Source of the DNA: RGIG1934 sp964492545
GTDB lineage: Bacteria > Bacillota > Clostridia > Lachnospirales > Lachnospiraceae
Direction of reading: 5' to 3'
Length of the DNA stretch: 52,621 bases
Assembly: GCA_964492545.1 (NCBI GenBank)
Contig: CAZBKO010000004.1
Span: 1 to 52,621, forward strand
Made by a program: the position numbers and the translations under genes. The notes beneath the pieces were generated by a model. The model was not told the DNA's origin and did not search any database. It saw only the letters and a program-made list of their open reading frames with translations. This document shows, one piece after another, positions 31,779 through 41,784 of the stretch (its first letter is position 1; every line of letters starts with the position of its first letter).

Positions 31779-33473
31779 ATGGATAACAATAACTATTCCA
31801 GTACTATTACATCAGAAAATTATGCCAATTTTATTCTTGAACTCAGCTCCATTACCAGTGATTATCTAAACGCATTCTCTGATAGCTGCATTCAAAATAT
31901 TGGCAATTTCGCTATACTTTATCAGCCCCTCGACTCCATATCATCAATTGAATTATCAGAGATACCATATTCTACAATTCCAAAGCTCTTTGGTCTCATG
32001 GACACCTCTGCCGTGGATGCGGTAAATGCCACACGGCTGCAAAATCTCCCTTCCCTTTCACTGCGTGGTCAGGGAACGTTAATTGGCATGATTGATACGG
32101 GAATTGATTACCTTCATCCTGCTTTTATTGATTCGTCAGGCAGCACGAGAATTCGGGCTATTTGGGATCAAACTATCGAAGCTCCCCCAGATAAAACAGA
32201 ATTTATTGATGTTCCTTTTGGAACCACCTATGACTATACTGCTATAAACAGAGCAATAAATGCATCAACTCCGCTAAACGTTGTTCCTTCAACTGATACA
32301 AATGGCCATGGAACCTTTCTTGCAGGGGTCTGTGCCGGAAGCGTTATAGAAGAGTCTGATTTCACAGGTGTTGCGCCAGATTCTGAGCTTCTTATTGTAA
32401 AGCTAAAGCAGGCAAAATCTTATCTTCGAAGATATTTTCTTATTCCTGATGATGTCGAATGCTTTCAGGAGGACGACATTATGAGTGCCGTGTATTTTCT
32501 GCTTCGCTGTGCCACAATAATAAAAAGACCTATCGTAATTTGTATAGGCCTTGGTTCCTCTCAGGGAGCCCACACCGGAGCCTCACCTCTTTCACAAATG
32601 CTTAATCAAAATTCACAAAAATCCGGCTGTGCAATTTGTCTTCCCATTGGAAATGAAGGAGATTCAAGAAAGCATTTCTCTGGCATTGTGCTGGCTGACG
32701 AAGATTACACAGAGGTTGAGCTTAGAATAGCCGCCGGTGAAAGCAGCTTTACACTTGAGCTTTGGGGACAGCCGCCTGAAATATTTTCTATTGCACTTAT
32801 ATCTCCATCAGGAGAATCAGTTCCACGAATACCTGCCCGCCTTGGTCAAAGTGATTCCTACTCCTTCCTCTTTGACAACACTGTTCTCGTGGTGGAATAT
32901 GCACTAGTTGAAAATCTATCGGGCTCAGAGCTGATTCTTATACGATTCATAACTCCTGCCGAAGGCATATGGAAAATACGCGTTTACTCCAAAAACAATA
33001 TTTCAGGTCGTTTTAATATGTGGCTTCCAATAAGCCAATTCGTTAATGAGGGCACATACTTTCTAGAATCAACACCTGATGTAACTCTTACCTCTCCATC
33101 ATCAACATTGTATCCAATGTCTGTAGGCGCTTATAACCATTTTAACAACTCACTGTATCTGTCATCAGGGCGTGGTTATAGTATAAATGGCGCTGTTAAG
33201 CCTGATTTTGTTGCCCCGGGTGTAAATGTATATGGACCTATTCCGGGTGGAGGCTATACTACCAGAAGCGGAACGAGTATTGCTGCTGCCATAACTGCCG
33301 GTGTTGCAAGTCAATTTATGACATGGGCAATAGAGCTTGATAGAGCCAACAATTTAAATGGTCTGTCTCTAAAAAATTATCTTATTAGAGGTGCAACGAG
33401 AGTCCCTAACGAAACATATCCCAACAACAGGTTGGGATATGGTCTTCTCAATGCATTAATTCATTTGATATAA
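31779..33473 (+). CDS. S8 family (subtilisin-like) peptidase, Csp-type
   Basis: A 564-residue subtilase with the full catalytic triad: Asp in MIDTGIDYLHP (about 106), His in TNGHGTFLAG (about 175) and Ser in SGTSIAAAITAG (about 505). The long insertion between His and Ser and the absence of a signal peptide match the clostridial Csp-type group. In some Clostridia Csp proteases activate the spore-germination enzyme SleC; many Lachnospiraceae have paralogs of unknown target. No convincing SD precedes the ATG, and a TATAAA lies about 10 bases before it, so a leaderless or weakly translated message is possible. It is divergent from the starch-binding protein gene and convergent with the ClpX-like gene. 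Confidence 0.9.
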   Translation: MDNNNYSSTITSENYANFILELSSITSDYLNAFSDSCIQNIGNFAILYQPLDSISSIELSEIPYSTIPKLFGLMDTSAVDAVNATRLQNLPSLSLRGQGTLIGMIDTGIDYLHPAFIDSSGSTRIRAIWDQTIEAPPDKTEFIDVPFGTTYDYTAINRAINASTPLNVVPSTDTNGHGTFLAGVCAGSVIEESDFTGVAPDSELLIVKLKQAKSYLRRYFLIPDDVECFQEDDIMSAVYFLLRCATIIKRPIVICIGLGSSQGAHTGASPLSQMLNQNSQKSGCAICLPIGNEGDSRKHFSGIVLADEDYTEVELRIAAGESSFTLELWGQPPEIFSIALISPSGESVPRIPARLGQSDSYSFLFDNTVLVVEYALVENLSGSELILIRFITPAEGIWKIRVYSKNNISGRFNMWLPISQFVNEGTYFLESTPDVTLTSPSSTLYPMSVGAYNHFNNSLYLSSGRGYSINGAVKPDFVAPGVNVYGPIPGGGYTTRSGTSIAAAITAGVASQFMTWAIELDRANNLNGLSLKNYLIRGATRVPNETYPNNRLGYGLLNALIHLI

Positions 33474-33483
33474 TCAGAAATGA

Positions 33484-34947
33484 TTAGCCTCTCATTTCAA
33501 TTACAGGTACACCTTTATTCTCAATATAATCTCTATTGATGGTAACAGTTCCAATGTTATCATCTTTAGGGATTTCATACATAATATCCAGCATTATATC
33601 TTCAATTATAGCTCTTAAGGCTCTGGCTCCTGTCTTCTTCTCAAGTGCCATCTCTGCAATTGTCTCAATGGCGCTGTCATCAAACACGAGTTTGACTTCA
33701 TCAAGCTCAAGAAGCTTCTGGTACTGCTTAAGAATGGCATTCTTAGGTTCCTTTAGAATCTTTACAAGCATTTCCTTAGATAATGCATCCAATGTATAAA
33801 TAACCGGAAGACGGCCGAGAAATTCCGGTATCATTCCATAAGTTCTAAGATCTTCAAGTGTCACATTCTTGACAATATTGTCTTCCTTATCATACTTATC
33901 CTTAAGGTCTGCCTTAAATCCAATAGAAGATTCTTTGTTAAGTCTCTCCTTGATAACCTCATCAAGATCTGGGAATGCACCTCCACATATAAATAAAATA
34001 TTTCTTGTATTGATAGTTGTCAGTGGTACCATTGCATTCTTACTATTTGCGCCGACAGGTACTTCTATATCACTGCCTTCAAGAATCTTAAGCAATCCCT
34101 GCTGAACACTTTCGCCGCTTACATCTCTATGGTTAGTTTCCTTCTTCTTAGCTATCTTATCAATTTCATCAATAAATACAATTCCATTCTCTGCCTTTTC
34201 AACATCATTATCAGCTGCTGCGAGGAGCTTAGATATAACACTTTCAATGTCATCACCTATATAGCCTGCCTCGGTAAGTGATGTGGCATCTGCGATAGCA
34301 AGTGGAACGTCAAGTATTCTTGCAAGTGTCTTCACAAGATATGTCTTACCTGAACCTGTTGGTCCAATCATAAGCATGTTCGACTTCTCTATCTCTATCT
34401 CATTCATGGTATTTGTTGCAACTCTCTTATAGTGATTGTACACTGCAACTGATATAACCTTCTTAGCATAATCCTGACCTATAACGTATTCATCTAATTT
34501 CTCTTTAATCTTATGAGGTGCAGGGATATCTTCCAGCTTGATTAGAGGCTCTTTCTTCTCACCCGGTTTCTTTTTCTTAACCTTCTGTCTTCCAGGTATT
34601 CCCCCCTGCAAGTCAGCAAGATTAATAAAGCTTATCTTAGGTGATTTTCCTTCTTCACCCTCTTCAGAATCTGATGTTTCACCTTCTGAATTCTTAGAAG
34701 AGTTGTTCATATTAGCAAATTGGGCATTCATGAATTCCGGTGGAATTGCCGAACCCATGTTATTTAAATCTATGCCTGATGAATTAATAGTATCAAAGCT
34801 TCGCTGTAAGCAATCCGGGCATATACAAATATTACCAGGCATCTTAATCATTTTGCCTGTGATACTCTCCGGACGTCTGCACATATAGCAGATATTTTCA
34901 TATTCGTCTTCCTTGTCTATCACCTGTGTGTTCTTATCGTCTGTCAT
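33484..34947 (-). CDS. clpX: ClpX-like AAA+ unfoldase
   Basis: A 487-residue AAA+ ATPase of the ClpX type. The N-terminal zinc-binding domain has CYMC and CICPDC pairs (about 16-45), followed by a longer charged linker than usual (about 75-135, EEGEEGKSPK). The ATPase has Walker A GPTGSGKT, Walker B IVFIDEIDKI, sensor and pore segments, and the IGF loop (SSIGFKAD) that docks ClpP. The extra length over the usual 410-430 residues is in the linker. No clpP or tig lies next to it; instead it follows the phosphofructokinase gene by 18 bases. It could be the main ClpX or a paralog. Confidence 0.88.
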   Translation of the reverse strand: MTDDKNTQVIDKEDEYENICYMCRRPESITGKMIKMPGNICICPDCLQRSFDTINSSGIDLNNMGSAIPPEFMNAQFANMNNSSKNSEGETSDSEEGEEGKSPKISFINLADLQGGIPGRQKVKKKKPGEKKEPLIKLEDIPAPHKIKEKLDEYVIGQDYAKKVISVAVYNHYKRVATNTMNEIEIEKSNMLMIGPTGSGKTYLVKTLARILDVPLAIADATSLTEAGYIGDDIESVISKLLAAADNDVEKAENGIVFIDEIDKIAKKKETNHRDVSGESVQQGLLKILEGSDIEVPVGANSKNAMVPLTTINTRNILFICGGAFPDLDEVIKERLNKESSIGFKADLKDKYDKEDNIVKNVTLEDLRTYGMIPEFLGRLPVIYTLDALSKEMLVKILKEPKNAILKQYQKLLELDEVKLVFDDSAIETIAEMALEKKTGARALRAIIEDIMLDIMYEIPKDDNIGTVTINRDYIENKGVPVIEMRG

Positions 34948-34965
34948 ATTTTACCTGTGCCTTTC

Positions 34966-36189
34966 TTATTTTCTGTAGCAATATACTGGCAGACCATCCT
35001 TCATATCCGGTCTGCTTTCTCCCTGTATTAATGGCATAGCATAATCGATAAATGGCTTGAGTATATCTGTTCCATCCTCGCTTATCCAGTCCCTTGGGAC
35101 TACCTTTTCCTGATTACATACCTGACTACAGTCAGTTGTCTCGCATTTCACACAATATCCATCTGTGTCTTCTCTTACAAACGCTATCATCTTGCCTGTC
35201 TCACCGTTCATAAAGCTCTTAACTCCATAAGCTCCAGCCATGATAGCCTCACTTACATCAGTCTGGGATGCAAGCATTGCCTTACATCTCTGAGTAACAT
35301 TAAGCTCTACTGATCTGCACTTAACTCCAAGTCTGTCCTTAATAACATTTTCAAGATATTTTCCACATCCTGTAAGCATCTTATGTCCAAATGTATCCGT
35401 TCCTGCATCTCCCGAGTATTCACAGATAAATCTTCCGTTCTCATCCTTGATTCCCTCTGATACACAAACTACTACATTAGTTGTATTTATCAACTTGATT
35501 TCAACATCTTTTACAAACTGCTCAACATCAAAATTAACTTCCGGCAGATATATTAACACCGGATTATCTCCAACATATTTTCTTGCAAGTACGCTGGCCG
35601 CTGTTATCCATCCTGCATGTCTGCCCATAAGCTCAACAATTGTAACTGAGTTAGTGTCATATACATTAGCATCCATTACTATATCTCTTACTGTTGTCGC
35701 TACATACTTGGCAGCGCTGCCAAAACCTGGAGAATGGTCTGTCATTACAAGGTCATTGTCGATAGTCTTAGGTACACCTATTATCTTAACATCACTTGCT
35801 ATTCTTCCTGCATATGCTGCTAACTTGCTAACTGTATCCATAGAATCATTACCACCTATATAAATGAAGCACTTGATTCCATGCTGTTCAAACTTATTAA
35901 ATATTACTGAGTAAATCTTATCTGATAAATCCTCTGGAAGCTTGTATCTGCATGAGCCAAGGTAGGCAGCCGGTGTATTCTTGAGCAATTCTAACTCATC
36001 ACCAAGCTCTACTTCCAGGTCCATCATCTTGTCATCTATAAATCCCTGTATTCCGTTAATCATTCCATATATATGGTCAATCTCCGGAGTTCTTATTGCT
36101 TCCTTGATTACTCCATATAAGCTTGAATTAATTACTGTTGTCGGACCTCCACTCTGGCCTACAACTATGTTAAATGCGTTATCTTTCAT
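34966..36189 (-). CDS. pfp: Phosphofructokinase, PPi-dependent signature
   Basis: A 407-residue PfkA-superfamily enzyme that phosphorylates fructose 6-phosphate in glycolysis. The two positions that distinguish phosphoryl donors point to pyrophosphate: GGNDSMDT has Asp where ATP enzymes have Gly, and GVPKTIDND has Lys where ATP enzymes have Gly. MGRHAGWI (substrate Arg/His) is conserved. The cysteine-rich segment near the C-terminus (CVKCETTDCSQVCNQ) is notable and may bind metal. It has its own promoter and is followed closely by the ClpX-like gene. The donor assignment rests on family rules. Confidence 0.9.
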   Translation of the reverse strand: MKDNAFNIVVGQSGGPTTVINSSLYGVIKEAIRTPEIDHIYGMINGIQGFIDDKMMDLEVELGDELELLKNTPAAYLGSCRYKLPEDLSDKIYSVIFNKFEQHGIKCFIYIGGNDSMDTVSKLAAYAGRIASDVKIIGVPKTIDNDLVMTDHSPGFGSAAKYVATTVRDIVMDANVYDTNSVTIVELMGRHAGWITAASVLARKYVGDNPVLIYLPEVNFDVEQFVKDVEIKLINTTNVVVCVSEGIKDENGRFICEYSGDAGTDTFGHKMLTGCGKYLENVIKDRLGVKCRSVELNVTQRCKAMLASQTDVSEAIMAGAYGVKSFMNGETGKMIAFVREDTDGYCVKCETTDCSQVCNQEKVVPRDWISEDGTDILKPFIDYAMPLIQGESRPDMKDGLPVYCYRK

Positions 36190-36256
36190 CTTTACCTTCC
36201 ATTCTGAGACCTAAATTAATGTATCCGAAGTCTCCGTATATATTGTAATACATTAC

Positions 36257-36285
36257 ATAATACTGTATTTTATCAAAAAATGCAA
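36257..36285 (-). promoter_or_regulatory. Promoter of the phosphofructokinase gene
   Basis: TTGCAT (36280-36285) and TATTAT (36257-36262) with 17 bases between, about 70 bases before the ATG. Confidence 0.6.
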
Positions 36286-36298
36286 TATTAACAGCCAA

Positions 36299-36324
36299 GG
36301 ACCGCCGGAACAATCCGACGGTCC
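36299..36324 (-). terminator. Terminator-like hairpin after the ABC permease gene
   Basis: An 11-bp stem GGACCGTCGGA / TCCGGCGGTCC with one mismatch-type pair and a four-base loop. The downstream T content on the minus strand is modest, so it is a likely but not strong terminator. Confidence 0.6.
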
Positions 36325-36351
36325 TGTAATAGTACATCAATGCACAACATG

Positions 36352-38832
36352 TTAATTTATTCCTGCCTCAGAAATACTGCAAATGTTTTTTACACGATTC
36401 CACATATACTTTATTGAAATAATCATGCATATTATCATCAAAACAGTGGACATAATAACGACATATTTTTCTATGTTATTGCTAGCAACAATCATGTTAT
36501 TATATAAATATTCAACCATAAACATACTAAGCAACCTGCCAAGTAGCAGTCCACCAGTAAAAATAATTCCAACCTCAACTATAATTATTTTTTTGAGCTT
36601 TTTATATGGTATTCCCAATAATATCAGCAAACTATACTCCTGCTTTCTTACATCAGTTTCAAAATAATTCAACATAATAATGTTAGCAAACACACACATT
36701 ATCAATGTTATAAATGAAATACAGTATAGTATTATAAATTGATGTCTATTTGATTCCTGATTAATTCTCTCATTTTTTAAATTATCTAGTTTAAAGAATT
36801 CTGTTCCCGCAATCCTCTGTTCAATATTTTTTATTACTGTTTCATCATCTGTATTAAAATAAAAATCATATATCTCACTTTGATTGTAATATTTATTATA
36901 TGTAGTCTCATTGATAATAAAAAGAAGATAATTACCATCGTACTCCGGATATACAAGTGAATCCGTACTTGCTGCTACAACCTTAATTTTTGATGTGCCT
37001 GAACCATATGCCAAATTTACATACTTCTCACCTATAGGTGGAATTAACTCAGCACTAAAGGTATGGTTTCTATTAATTGTTCTGTTAACAATGATAGCCT
37101 CATTGTCACCAAGTGAATCAATTTCACATTTGCCACTTTTCTTTAATTCCTTAAGCATATCATCAGAATATGCCATTATAAGGGCCGGCTGCTCAACATA
37201 GCTTCTACCATCCATCAATTGATTTCTCGTAATTACGTTGTTCTTTAGATTTCTTTTGTATTCTTTAGTAAGATATTTTTTTCCTAATTTAAATTTTGAT
37301 GATACACGATATTCTGTATAATTCATTACTATATCCTCATCTGACAAATATTTTGATATAGAATTATATACTTCCTTTAGGTTCTTATTGATATATCCGG
37401 TTTGATCCGAAAATCCATTCTTTTCTATTCGTATTTTGTAATTAAAGCTATCATTGTTGTCGCTCTGCGGACTAACTGCCTGAACCTGAACATTTAGTAT
37501 GCTGATAACCATTATTGAAAGTGCTATACAAATCATAAGAATAATTTTTCTTCCCTTATGAAAAAAACAATTTCTTATTGCTATTTTTATTGTCCAATTA
37601 GATTTACTACTAAACAATTTATCGTAATGTCTATTCTTTATTCTAAGTGACTGTTTCCAGTAATTAATACAGTTGTAAGCCGTACTCTCCTGCAATTTTT
37701 CAAATTTTCCGGACAGCTGAAAATACGCAAGAATTATAATAATACACAACATTCCAAATTCTAATGTATATGGTATGGAAATGCTTATATCTTCAACATT
37801 AGTATATTTCTTCATGGATAAATAGTTAACTAAATTTACCAACTCAATACCTGATAAAATACCACATATACCGGCCAATAATATTGTCTTTATAAATATT
37901 TTTATAACACAAAACTTTATTTTTTTTACTGATATACCTAATATCTTAAATATAGAAATCTGTTCTGACCACTTTAACATACATAACTCAATAACGGTTT
38001 TAATTGCAATACATATAAATACCAACAATATACTTACAGTTAATAAGAATATAACATTCTTAAACAGAGTATCATATACTGCCGACTCTGCATATCCACG
38101 ATAATAATATAATACACCATTTATTTCACAAAATGTTTCATTGTTCTGCTGTTTATCAACAATGCTCTGGGCATTTCTATGATTTTTTAGGATAACATAT
38201 ATATTGAAGAATGTATCGTCATCTACCTTCTTATTATATGTGGATATATTCCCTAGGATTATTGGAATTCCTTCCAAAGCTTTTTCCATTTGTGTATCAG
38301 AAGTTGATGTTGTTATCACTCCAGATATTGTTTTTTCATTATGTGTTCCTGTGGTTGTATCTAAAACTTCTATCTTTTTGCCAATGCAATTATCTGCCTC
38401 AATACCCAGTTGAACCAAATACCAGTTTTCAATTGCTATCTCATTACTATCATTTGGAAATGTTCCATCATTCAGCTTGATATCAGTATATTTTAGTTCA
38501 TCCTCATTTATCCACTCCATAACTACTGAACGATTATCTATTGTTGTATCTTCCAATAATACTGACACATACTTATCAATATCTTTGTCCTTTTTTATCT
38601 TCTGTAAATCCTTATAACTAGCTACATATTTTACATAATCATAATTTCCGTATTTTTCCTTTGCCTTTGCAATTTCATTCTGTTTATTGGTCTCTGTAGA
38701 AACAACGTATGCTGAAAATATATTCATTGCCAGAAAACATATTATGAATATTAGTGCTATATATTTTTTTGAAAAATACAGACTCTTGTGAAGCATTTTA
38801 TTTGAGTTTGGTGTCTTCAATAATTTCACCAT
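36352..38832 (-). CDS. FtsX-like ABC transporter permease
   Basis: An 826-residue membrane protein with the layout of large Gram-positive exporter permeases: a membrane segment near 30-50, an extracytoplasmic domain of about 200 residues, three segments around 260-380, a second block starting near 430 with another extracytoplasmic domain, and a final FtsX core of three segments (about 690-815). LLILLGIPYKKLKKIIIVEVG is typical of the FtsX cytoplasmic loop. Such permeases, with a MacB/LolD-type ATPase, export peptides or respond to antimicrobial compounds. It overlaps the ATPase end (38798). The ATPase gene has a stop in the middle, so function is doubtful unless that stop is an error. Confidence 0.88.
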   Translation of the reverse strand: MVKLLKTPNSNKMLHKSLYFSKKYIALIFIICFLAMNIFSAYVVSTETNKQNEIAKAKEKYGNYDYVKYVASYKDLQKIKKDKDIDKYVSVLLEDTTIDNRSVVMEWINEDELKYTDIKLNDGTFPNDSNEIAIENWYLVQLGIEADNCIGKKIEVLDTTTGTHNEKTISGVITTSTSDTQMEKALEGIPIILGNISTYNKKVDDDTFFNIYVILKNHRNAQSIVDKQQNNETFCEINGVLYYYRGYAESAVYDTLFKNVIFLLTVSILLVFICIAIKTVIELCMLKWSEQISIFKILGISVKKIKFCVIKIFIKTILLAGICGILSGIELVNLVNYLSMKKYTNVEDISISIPYTLEFGMLCIIIILAYFQLSGKFEKLQESTAYNCINYWKQSLRIKNRHYDKLFSSKSNWTIKIAIRNCFFHKGRKIILMICIALSIMVISILNVQVQAVSPQSDNNDSFNYKIRIEKNGFSDQTGYINKNLKEVYNSISKYLSDEDIVMNYTEYRVSSKFKLGKKYLTKEYKRNLKNNVITRNQLMDGRSYVEQPALIMAYSDDMLKELKKSGKCEIDSLGDNEAIIVNRTINRNHTFSAELIPPIGEKYVNLAYGSGTSKIKVVAASTDSLVYPEYDGNYLLFIINETTYNKYYNQSEIYDFYFNTDDETVIKNIEQRIAGTEFFKLDNLKNERINQESNRHQFIILYCISFITLIMCVFANIIMLNYFETDVRKQEYSLLILLGIPYKKLKKIIIVEVGIIFTGGLLLGRLLSMFMVEYLYNNMIVASNNIEKYVVIMSTVLMIICMIISIKYMWNRVKNICSISEAGIN

Positions 38833-39472
38833 CCTTCAATATAATTTTGCGACCTGCCTTATCTGCAAATATTTCATTATGTGTTACAAATATAATTGAC
38901 TGATGATATTTTTGAGAACACTGCATCAGCAATTCAAATACCATATTTCCGTTAGTGCTATCAAGATTTCCAGTGGGTTCATCTGCAAAGATAACTTCCG
39001 GTTTGTGAACAAGAGCCCTTGCGATTGCCACTCTCTGCTGCTCACCGCCTGACAATTCGTTTGGCATTTTATCAAGGTGCCTTCATATATCCAACCATTC
39101 TACTATTGTTTCAAAATAATCGGTATCAATATTTTTGTTTGCCATAACGACAGGAACAACAATATTGTCGTATATATTTAGCGTTGATAACAGATAGTAC
39201 TTTTGAAATATAAATCCAAATTTGTTAAGCCTTAACTCTGCACACTTCTGTTGTGAAATGTTGTCTATTCTATTTCCATTAAACTCTATTGTTCCTGATG
39301 TAGCTTTATCGATTGTACTGATAATATTTAGCAATGTTGATTTTCCAGCTCCTGACATACCGGTTATTGCCACAAATTCATCATCTGCAATGTCAAGCGA
39401 AATATTTTTCAATACTGTGATGCCATTTTCTTCATTGCCATATATTTTCGATAATTCATTTATTCTAAACAT
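38798..39472 (-). pseudogene. ABC transporter ATPase (LolD/MacB type) interrupted by an in-frame TGA
   Basis: Two parts of one ATPase lie in the same frame. The first (39083-39472) has Walker A GMSGAGKST and the Q-loop FIFQKYYLL. The second (38798-39082) has the signature LSGGEQQRVAIARAL, Walker B VIFADEPTGNLD and switch region IIFVTHNE. They are separated only by a TGA at 39083-39085 and read through as WLDI-stop-RHLDKMPNE, a normal spacing for the family, so a single base change of a sense codon explains it. The ATG of the second part at 39067 has AAGG about 12 bases upstream, but a split ATPase is unlikely to work. It may be a true pseudogene or a base error. The gene before it encodes an anchored protein, and the permease follows. 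Confidence 0.85.
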
Positions 39473-39490
39473 CTTTATCCCCTTTGCATT

Positions 39491-40120
39491 CTAATTGAGA
39501 TTATCAATTATTGTTCCACCACTATTTTCAATGGCTTCCTTATCATTCTCCACAATTTCCGGTGTCATGTTCTTAAATTTTATTGTAAAATCACTTATCT
39601 TATTGTTCTTGTCTTGAACTGACAGATGAATGGTAATATGTTCAACAATGTTTGCCAGCTGTTCTTCACTATATTTCTCCGACACTCCGGTCAATGTAAC
39701 AAAATATTGACCTTCAAAACCATCTTGAGTCTTAAATGGGGTATCAGGCCATGTTGAGTAACAGAAAATAAGTTTCTCATATTCAGGGTCTATCTCATAG
39801 CTTGCTGATGCAATATAATCGTTATCCTTAGTTATTTTATCTAACTCAATCTTATATACTGCTTCGAACAGCTTGCCATGTGACATATTTTCTGTGAATT
39901 TATTATTAGTTGATATCTCACTAAATTGATCCCACATAGATTCTGTGGCATTATTAATGATATCAATCTTATCTTCTGTTATATCATAATCGTACATTAT
40001 TAAACGTATTGATGATGCCTTTGCTGATATTTTAGGCATAAATATGTATAATGCTGCTGCACCTACAATTAATGCTACTATTATTGCTATTGCTATTTTT
40101 CTTTTCTTATTAATACTCAT
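39491..40120 (-). CDS. Membrane-anchored protein of unknown function, first gene of the ABC cluster
   Basis: A 209-residue protein with one N-terminal membrane segment (about 8-28) and a soluble outer part of about 175 residues with many acidic residues. I recognise no domain. It is the first gene behind a good promoter and is followed after 18 bases by the ATPase and then the permease. In similar exporter sets the anchored partner can be an accessory or membrane-fusion-like subunit, but the length is short for that and no coiled coil is evident. The SD GGAG precedes the ATG. Confidence 0.7.
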   Translation of the reverse strand: MSINKKRKIAIAIIVALIVGAAALYIFMPKISAKASSIRLIMYDYDITEDKIDIINNATESMWDQFSEISTNNKFTENMSHGKLFEAVYKIELDKITKDNDYIASASYEIDPEYEKLIFCYSTWPDTPFKTQDGFEGQYFVTLTGVSEKYSEEQLANIVEHITIHLSVQDKNNKISDFTIKFKNMTPEIVENDKEAIENSGGTIIDNLN

Positions 40121-40162
40121 ATTTTCTCCACTCTATATCATATTTGCGACTGTACTTTCGTG

Positions 40163-40191
40163 ATAGTACTATATTTCATAATAATTGTCAA
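40163..40191 (-). promoter_or_regulatory. Promoter of the ABC exporter cluster
   Basis: TTGACA (40186-40191) and TACTAT (40163-40168) with 17 bases between. A small inverted repeat (GTACT ... AGTAC) starts at the -10 box and could be an operator. Confidence 0.75.
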
Positions 40192-40208
40192 ACGCATGAA
40201 CAAAGGAA

Positions 40209-40235
40209 GGGCCACCTGAAATACTCAGGTGACCC
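40209..40235 (-). terminator. Terminator after htrA
   Basis: A stem of about 11 bp (GGGTCACCTGA with TCAGGTGGCCC, one G-T pair) is followed on the minus strand by TTCCTTTGTTC. It begins 19 bases after the htrA stop. Confidence 0.75.
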
Positions 40236-40253
40236 AATAGGAAAATGAAAAAA

Positions 40254-41615
40254 TTAGTTAGTAGGCTGTTTTTGATTTTGATTACTGCTGCTTGTTTCTG
40301 TTGATTTTTCAAGTGTCACAGTAATTTTTTTCTCTGTGTATGATGAGCCTTCAGGAACCTGTACCGTTAATTCTACTTCTTCACCGGCTTCGTAATACTC
40401 AAGCTCACTCTTTAGCTCTGATAATGTTGTTACAGTTGTTCCGTTAATTGCAGTTATTACATCACCTTTTACGATGTCTGCCTTAGCTGCAGGACCATTT
40501 TCTACTGTGCTGTATACATATACACCTGTTGGAATTCCATACATCTGAGATGAATTAGAATCAACATCTGTTCCATTTATTCCAAGATATCCTCTCTTGG
40601 CTTCGTCAACCTTCATTTTAGTTTCCTGATTCATAAGGTTATTTATTATTTCTTTTGCTGATGAGATAGGAATTGCAAAGCCCATACCTTCAACACTGTC
40701 TGATGAATATTTAGCTGCATTAATACCAATTACCTCACCCTTCATATTAAGAAGTGCACCGCCACTGTTACCTGGATTGATTGCTGCATCTGTCTGTAAA
40801 AGAGTAAGTGTGTTATTCTCAACTGTAACTTCTCTGTTAACTGCACTGATAACACCGCTTGTTACCGACTGACCATATCCAAGTGCATTACCAATTGCTA
40901 TTGCTCCTTCACCTACTGAAAGTGAATCTGAATCTCCAAGTGTTGCTATTTTAATTGCATCTATTGTATCTGAATCTATTGTATCCAGTGGTATTGATAC
41001 TACTGCAAGGTCATTTGCTGCATCTGTTCCTTTGATGTAGGCATCAACTGATTTCTCATTGATAAACTGTACTGAAAGTGTATCAGCATCTGCTACAACA
41101 TGATTGTTAGTAACAATTAATAATTCTGTATCGCTCTTGCCTACGATAATTCCTGAGCCTGCACCTTCCTGTGTATAAGAGCCTCCATCTGAGAACCAGA
41201 ATGAATAACCCGGATCAACTATCTGTGTACTTGTTATGGCTACTATTGATGGCATTACTTCATCAACTACTCCTGATACATCTGTTACTGTTGTTGCCGA
41301 TGAACCATCTGTTGTTGAATTGGTAACTGCAACCTTATTCGATGTTGATGTGTTCGTGGTTGATACTTCCTTATTAGTGCTTGTACTATTACCATTATTC
41401 ACAAGCTCTCCGCCTGCCCATTCAACTCCAAACATTACTCCTCCAGATATGAATCCAAAGCATACGGCACATGCAACTACTTTCATAAATTTTGAAAATC
41501 CACCTTTTTTCTTAGGCTTCTTTGGTGCTTTCACTACCGGTGCCTGATTCATCTGATACATTGGCTGTGTACCTGTTATATTCTGTTCATTGTTATTTGT
41601 AAAATTATTGTCCAT
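40254..41615 (-). CDS. htrA: HtrA/DegP-type membrane serine protease with PDZ domain
   Basis: About 453 residues. A cytoplasmic N-terminus rich in Asn/Gln and Lys-Pro is followed by one membrane segment (about 45-65), a Ser/Thr-rich linker, a trypsin-like domain and a C-terminal PDZ domain (about 345-430). The catalytic triad is visible: His in VTNNHVV, Asp in ANDLAVV and Ser in NPGNSGGAL. It degrades or refolds damaged proteins on the outer face of the membrane. The frame extends 16 codons upstream, but the ATG at 41615 has AAGGAGG at a good distance. It appears to be a single-gene unit between two terminators. A TATACT -10 lies upstream near 41692, and its -35 is weak. Confidence 0.95.
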   Translation of the reverse strand: MDNNFTNNNEQNITGTQPMYQMNQAPVVKAPKKPKKKGGFSKFMKVVACAVCFGFISGGVMFGVEWAGGELVNNGNSTSTNKEVSTTNTSTSNKVAVTNSTTDGSSATTVTDVSGVVDEVMPSIVAITSTQIVDPGYSFWFSDGGSYTQEGAGSGIIVGKSDTELLIVTNNHVVADADTLSVQFINEKSVDAYIKGTDAANDLAVVSIPLDTIDSDTIDAIKIATLGDSDSLSVGEGAIAIGNALGYGQSVTSGVISAVNREVTVENNTLTLLQTDAAINPGNSGGALLNMKGEVIGINAAKYSSDSVEGMGFAIPISSAKEIINNLMNQETKMKVDEAKRGYLGINGTDVDSNSSQMYGIPTGVYVYSTVENGPAAKADIVKGDVITAINGTTVTTLSELKSELEYYEAGEEVELTVQVPEGSSYTEKKITVTLEKSTETSSSNQNQKQPTN

Positions 41616-41784
41616 ATTGACATCCTCCTTCTTATCTGTGTAATCTATTAGAAACCTCGCCAAAGGATTCTTTTTGTTTCTTTATGTACTGAAGTATACT
41701 AACCTTTTGTGTACTTTTTGTGTTTTAAATTTGTAATAGTTGTGAAGCTGTTTTTTATCTACATATAGACACTAGTTGTATCCC

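Noticed and set aside
39083..39085. TGA in the ABC ATPase as selenocysteine or a recoded codon
   Set aside because: No selenocysteine function or downstream hairpin of that kind is expected in this family. TGA serves as a normal stop, so a nonsense mutation or error is simpler.
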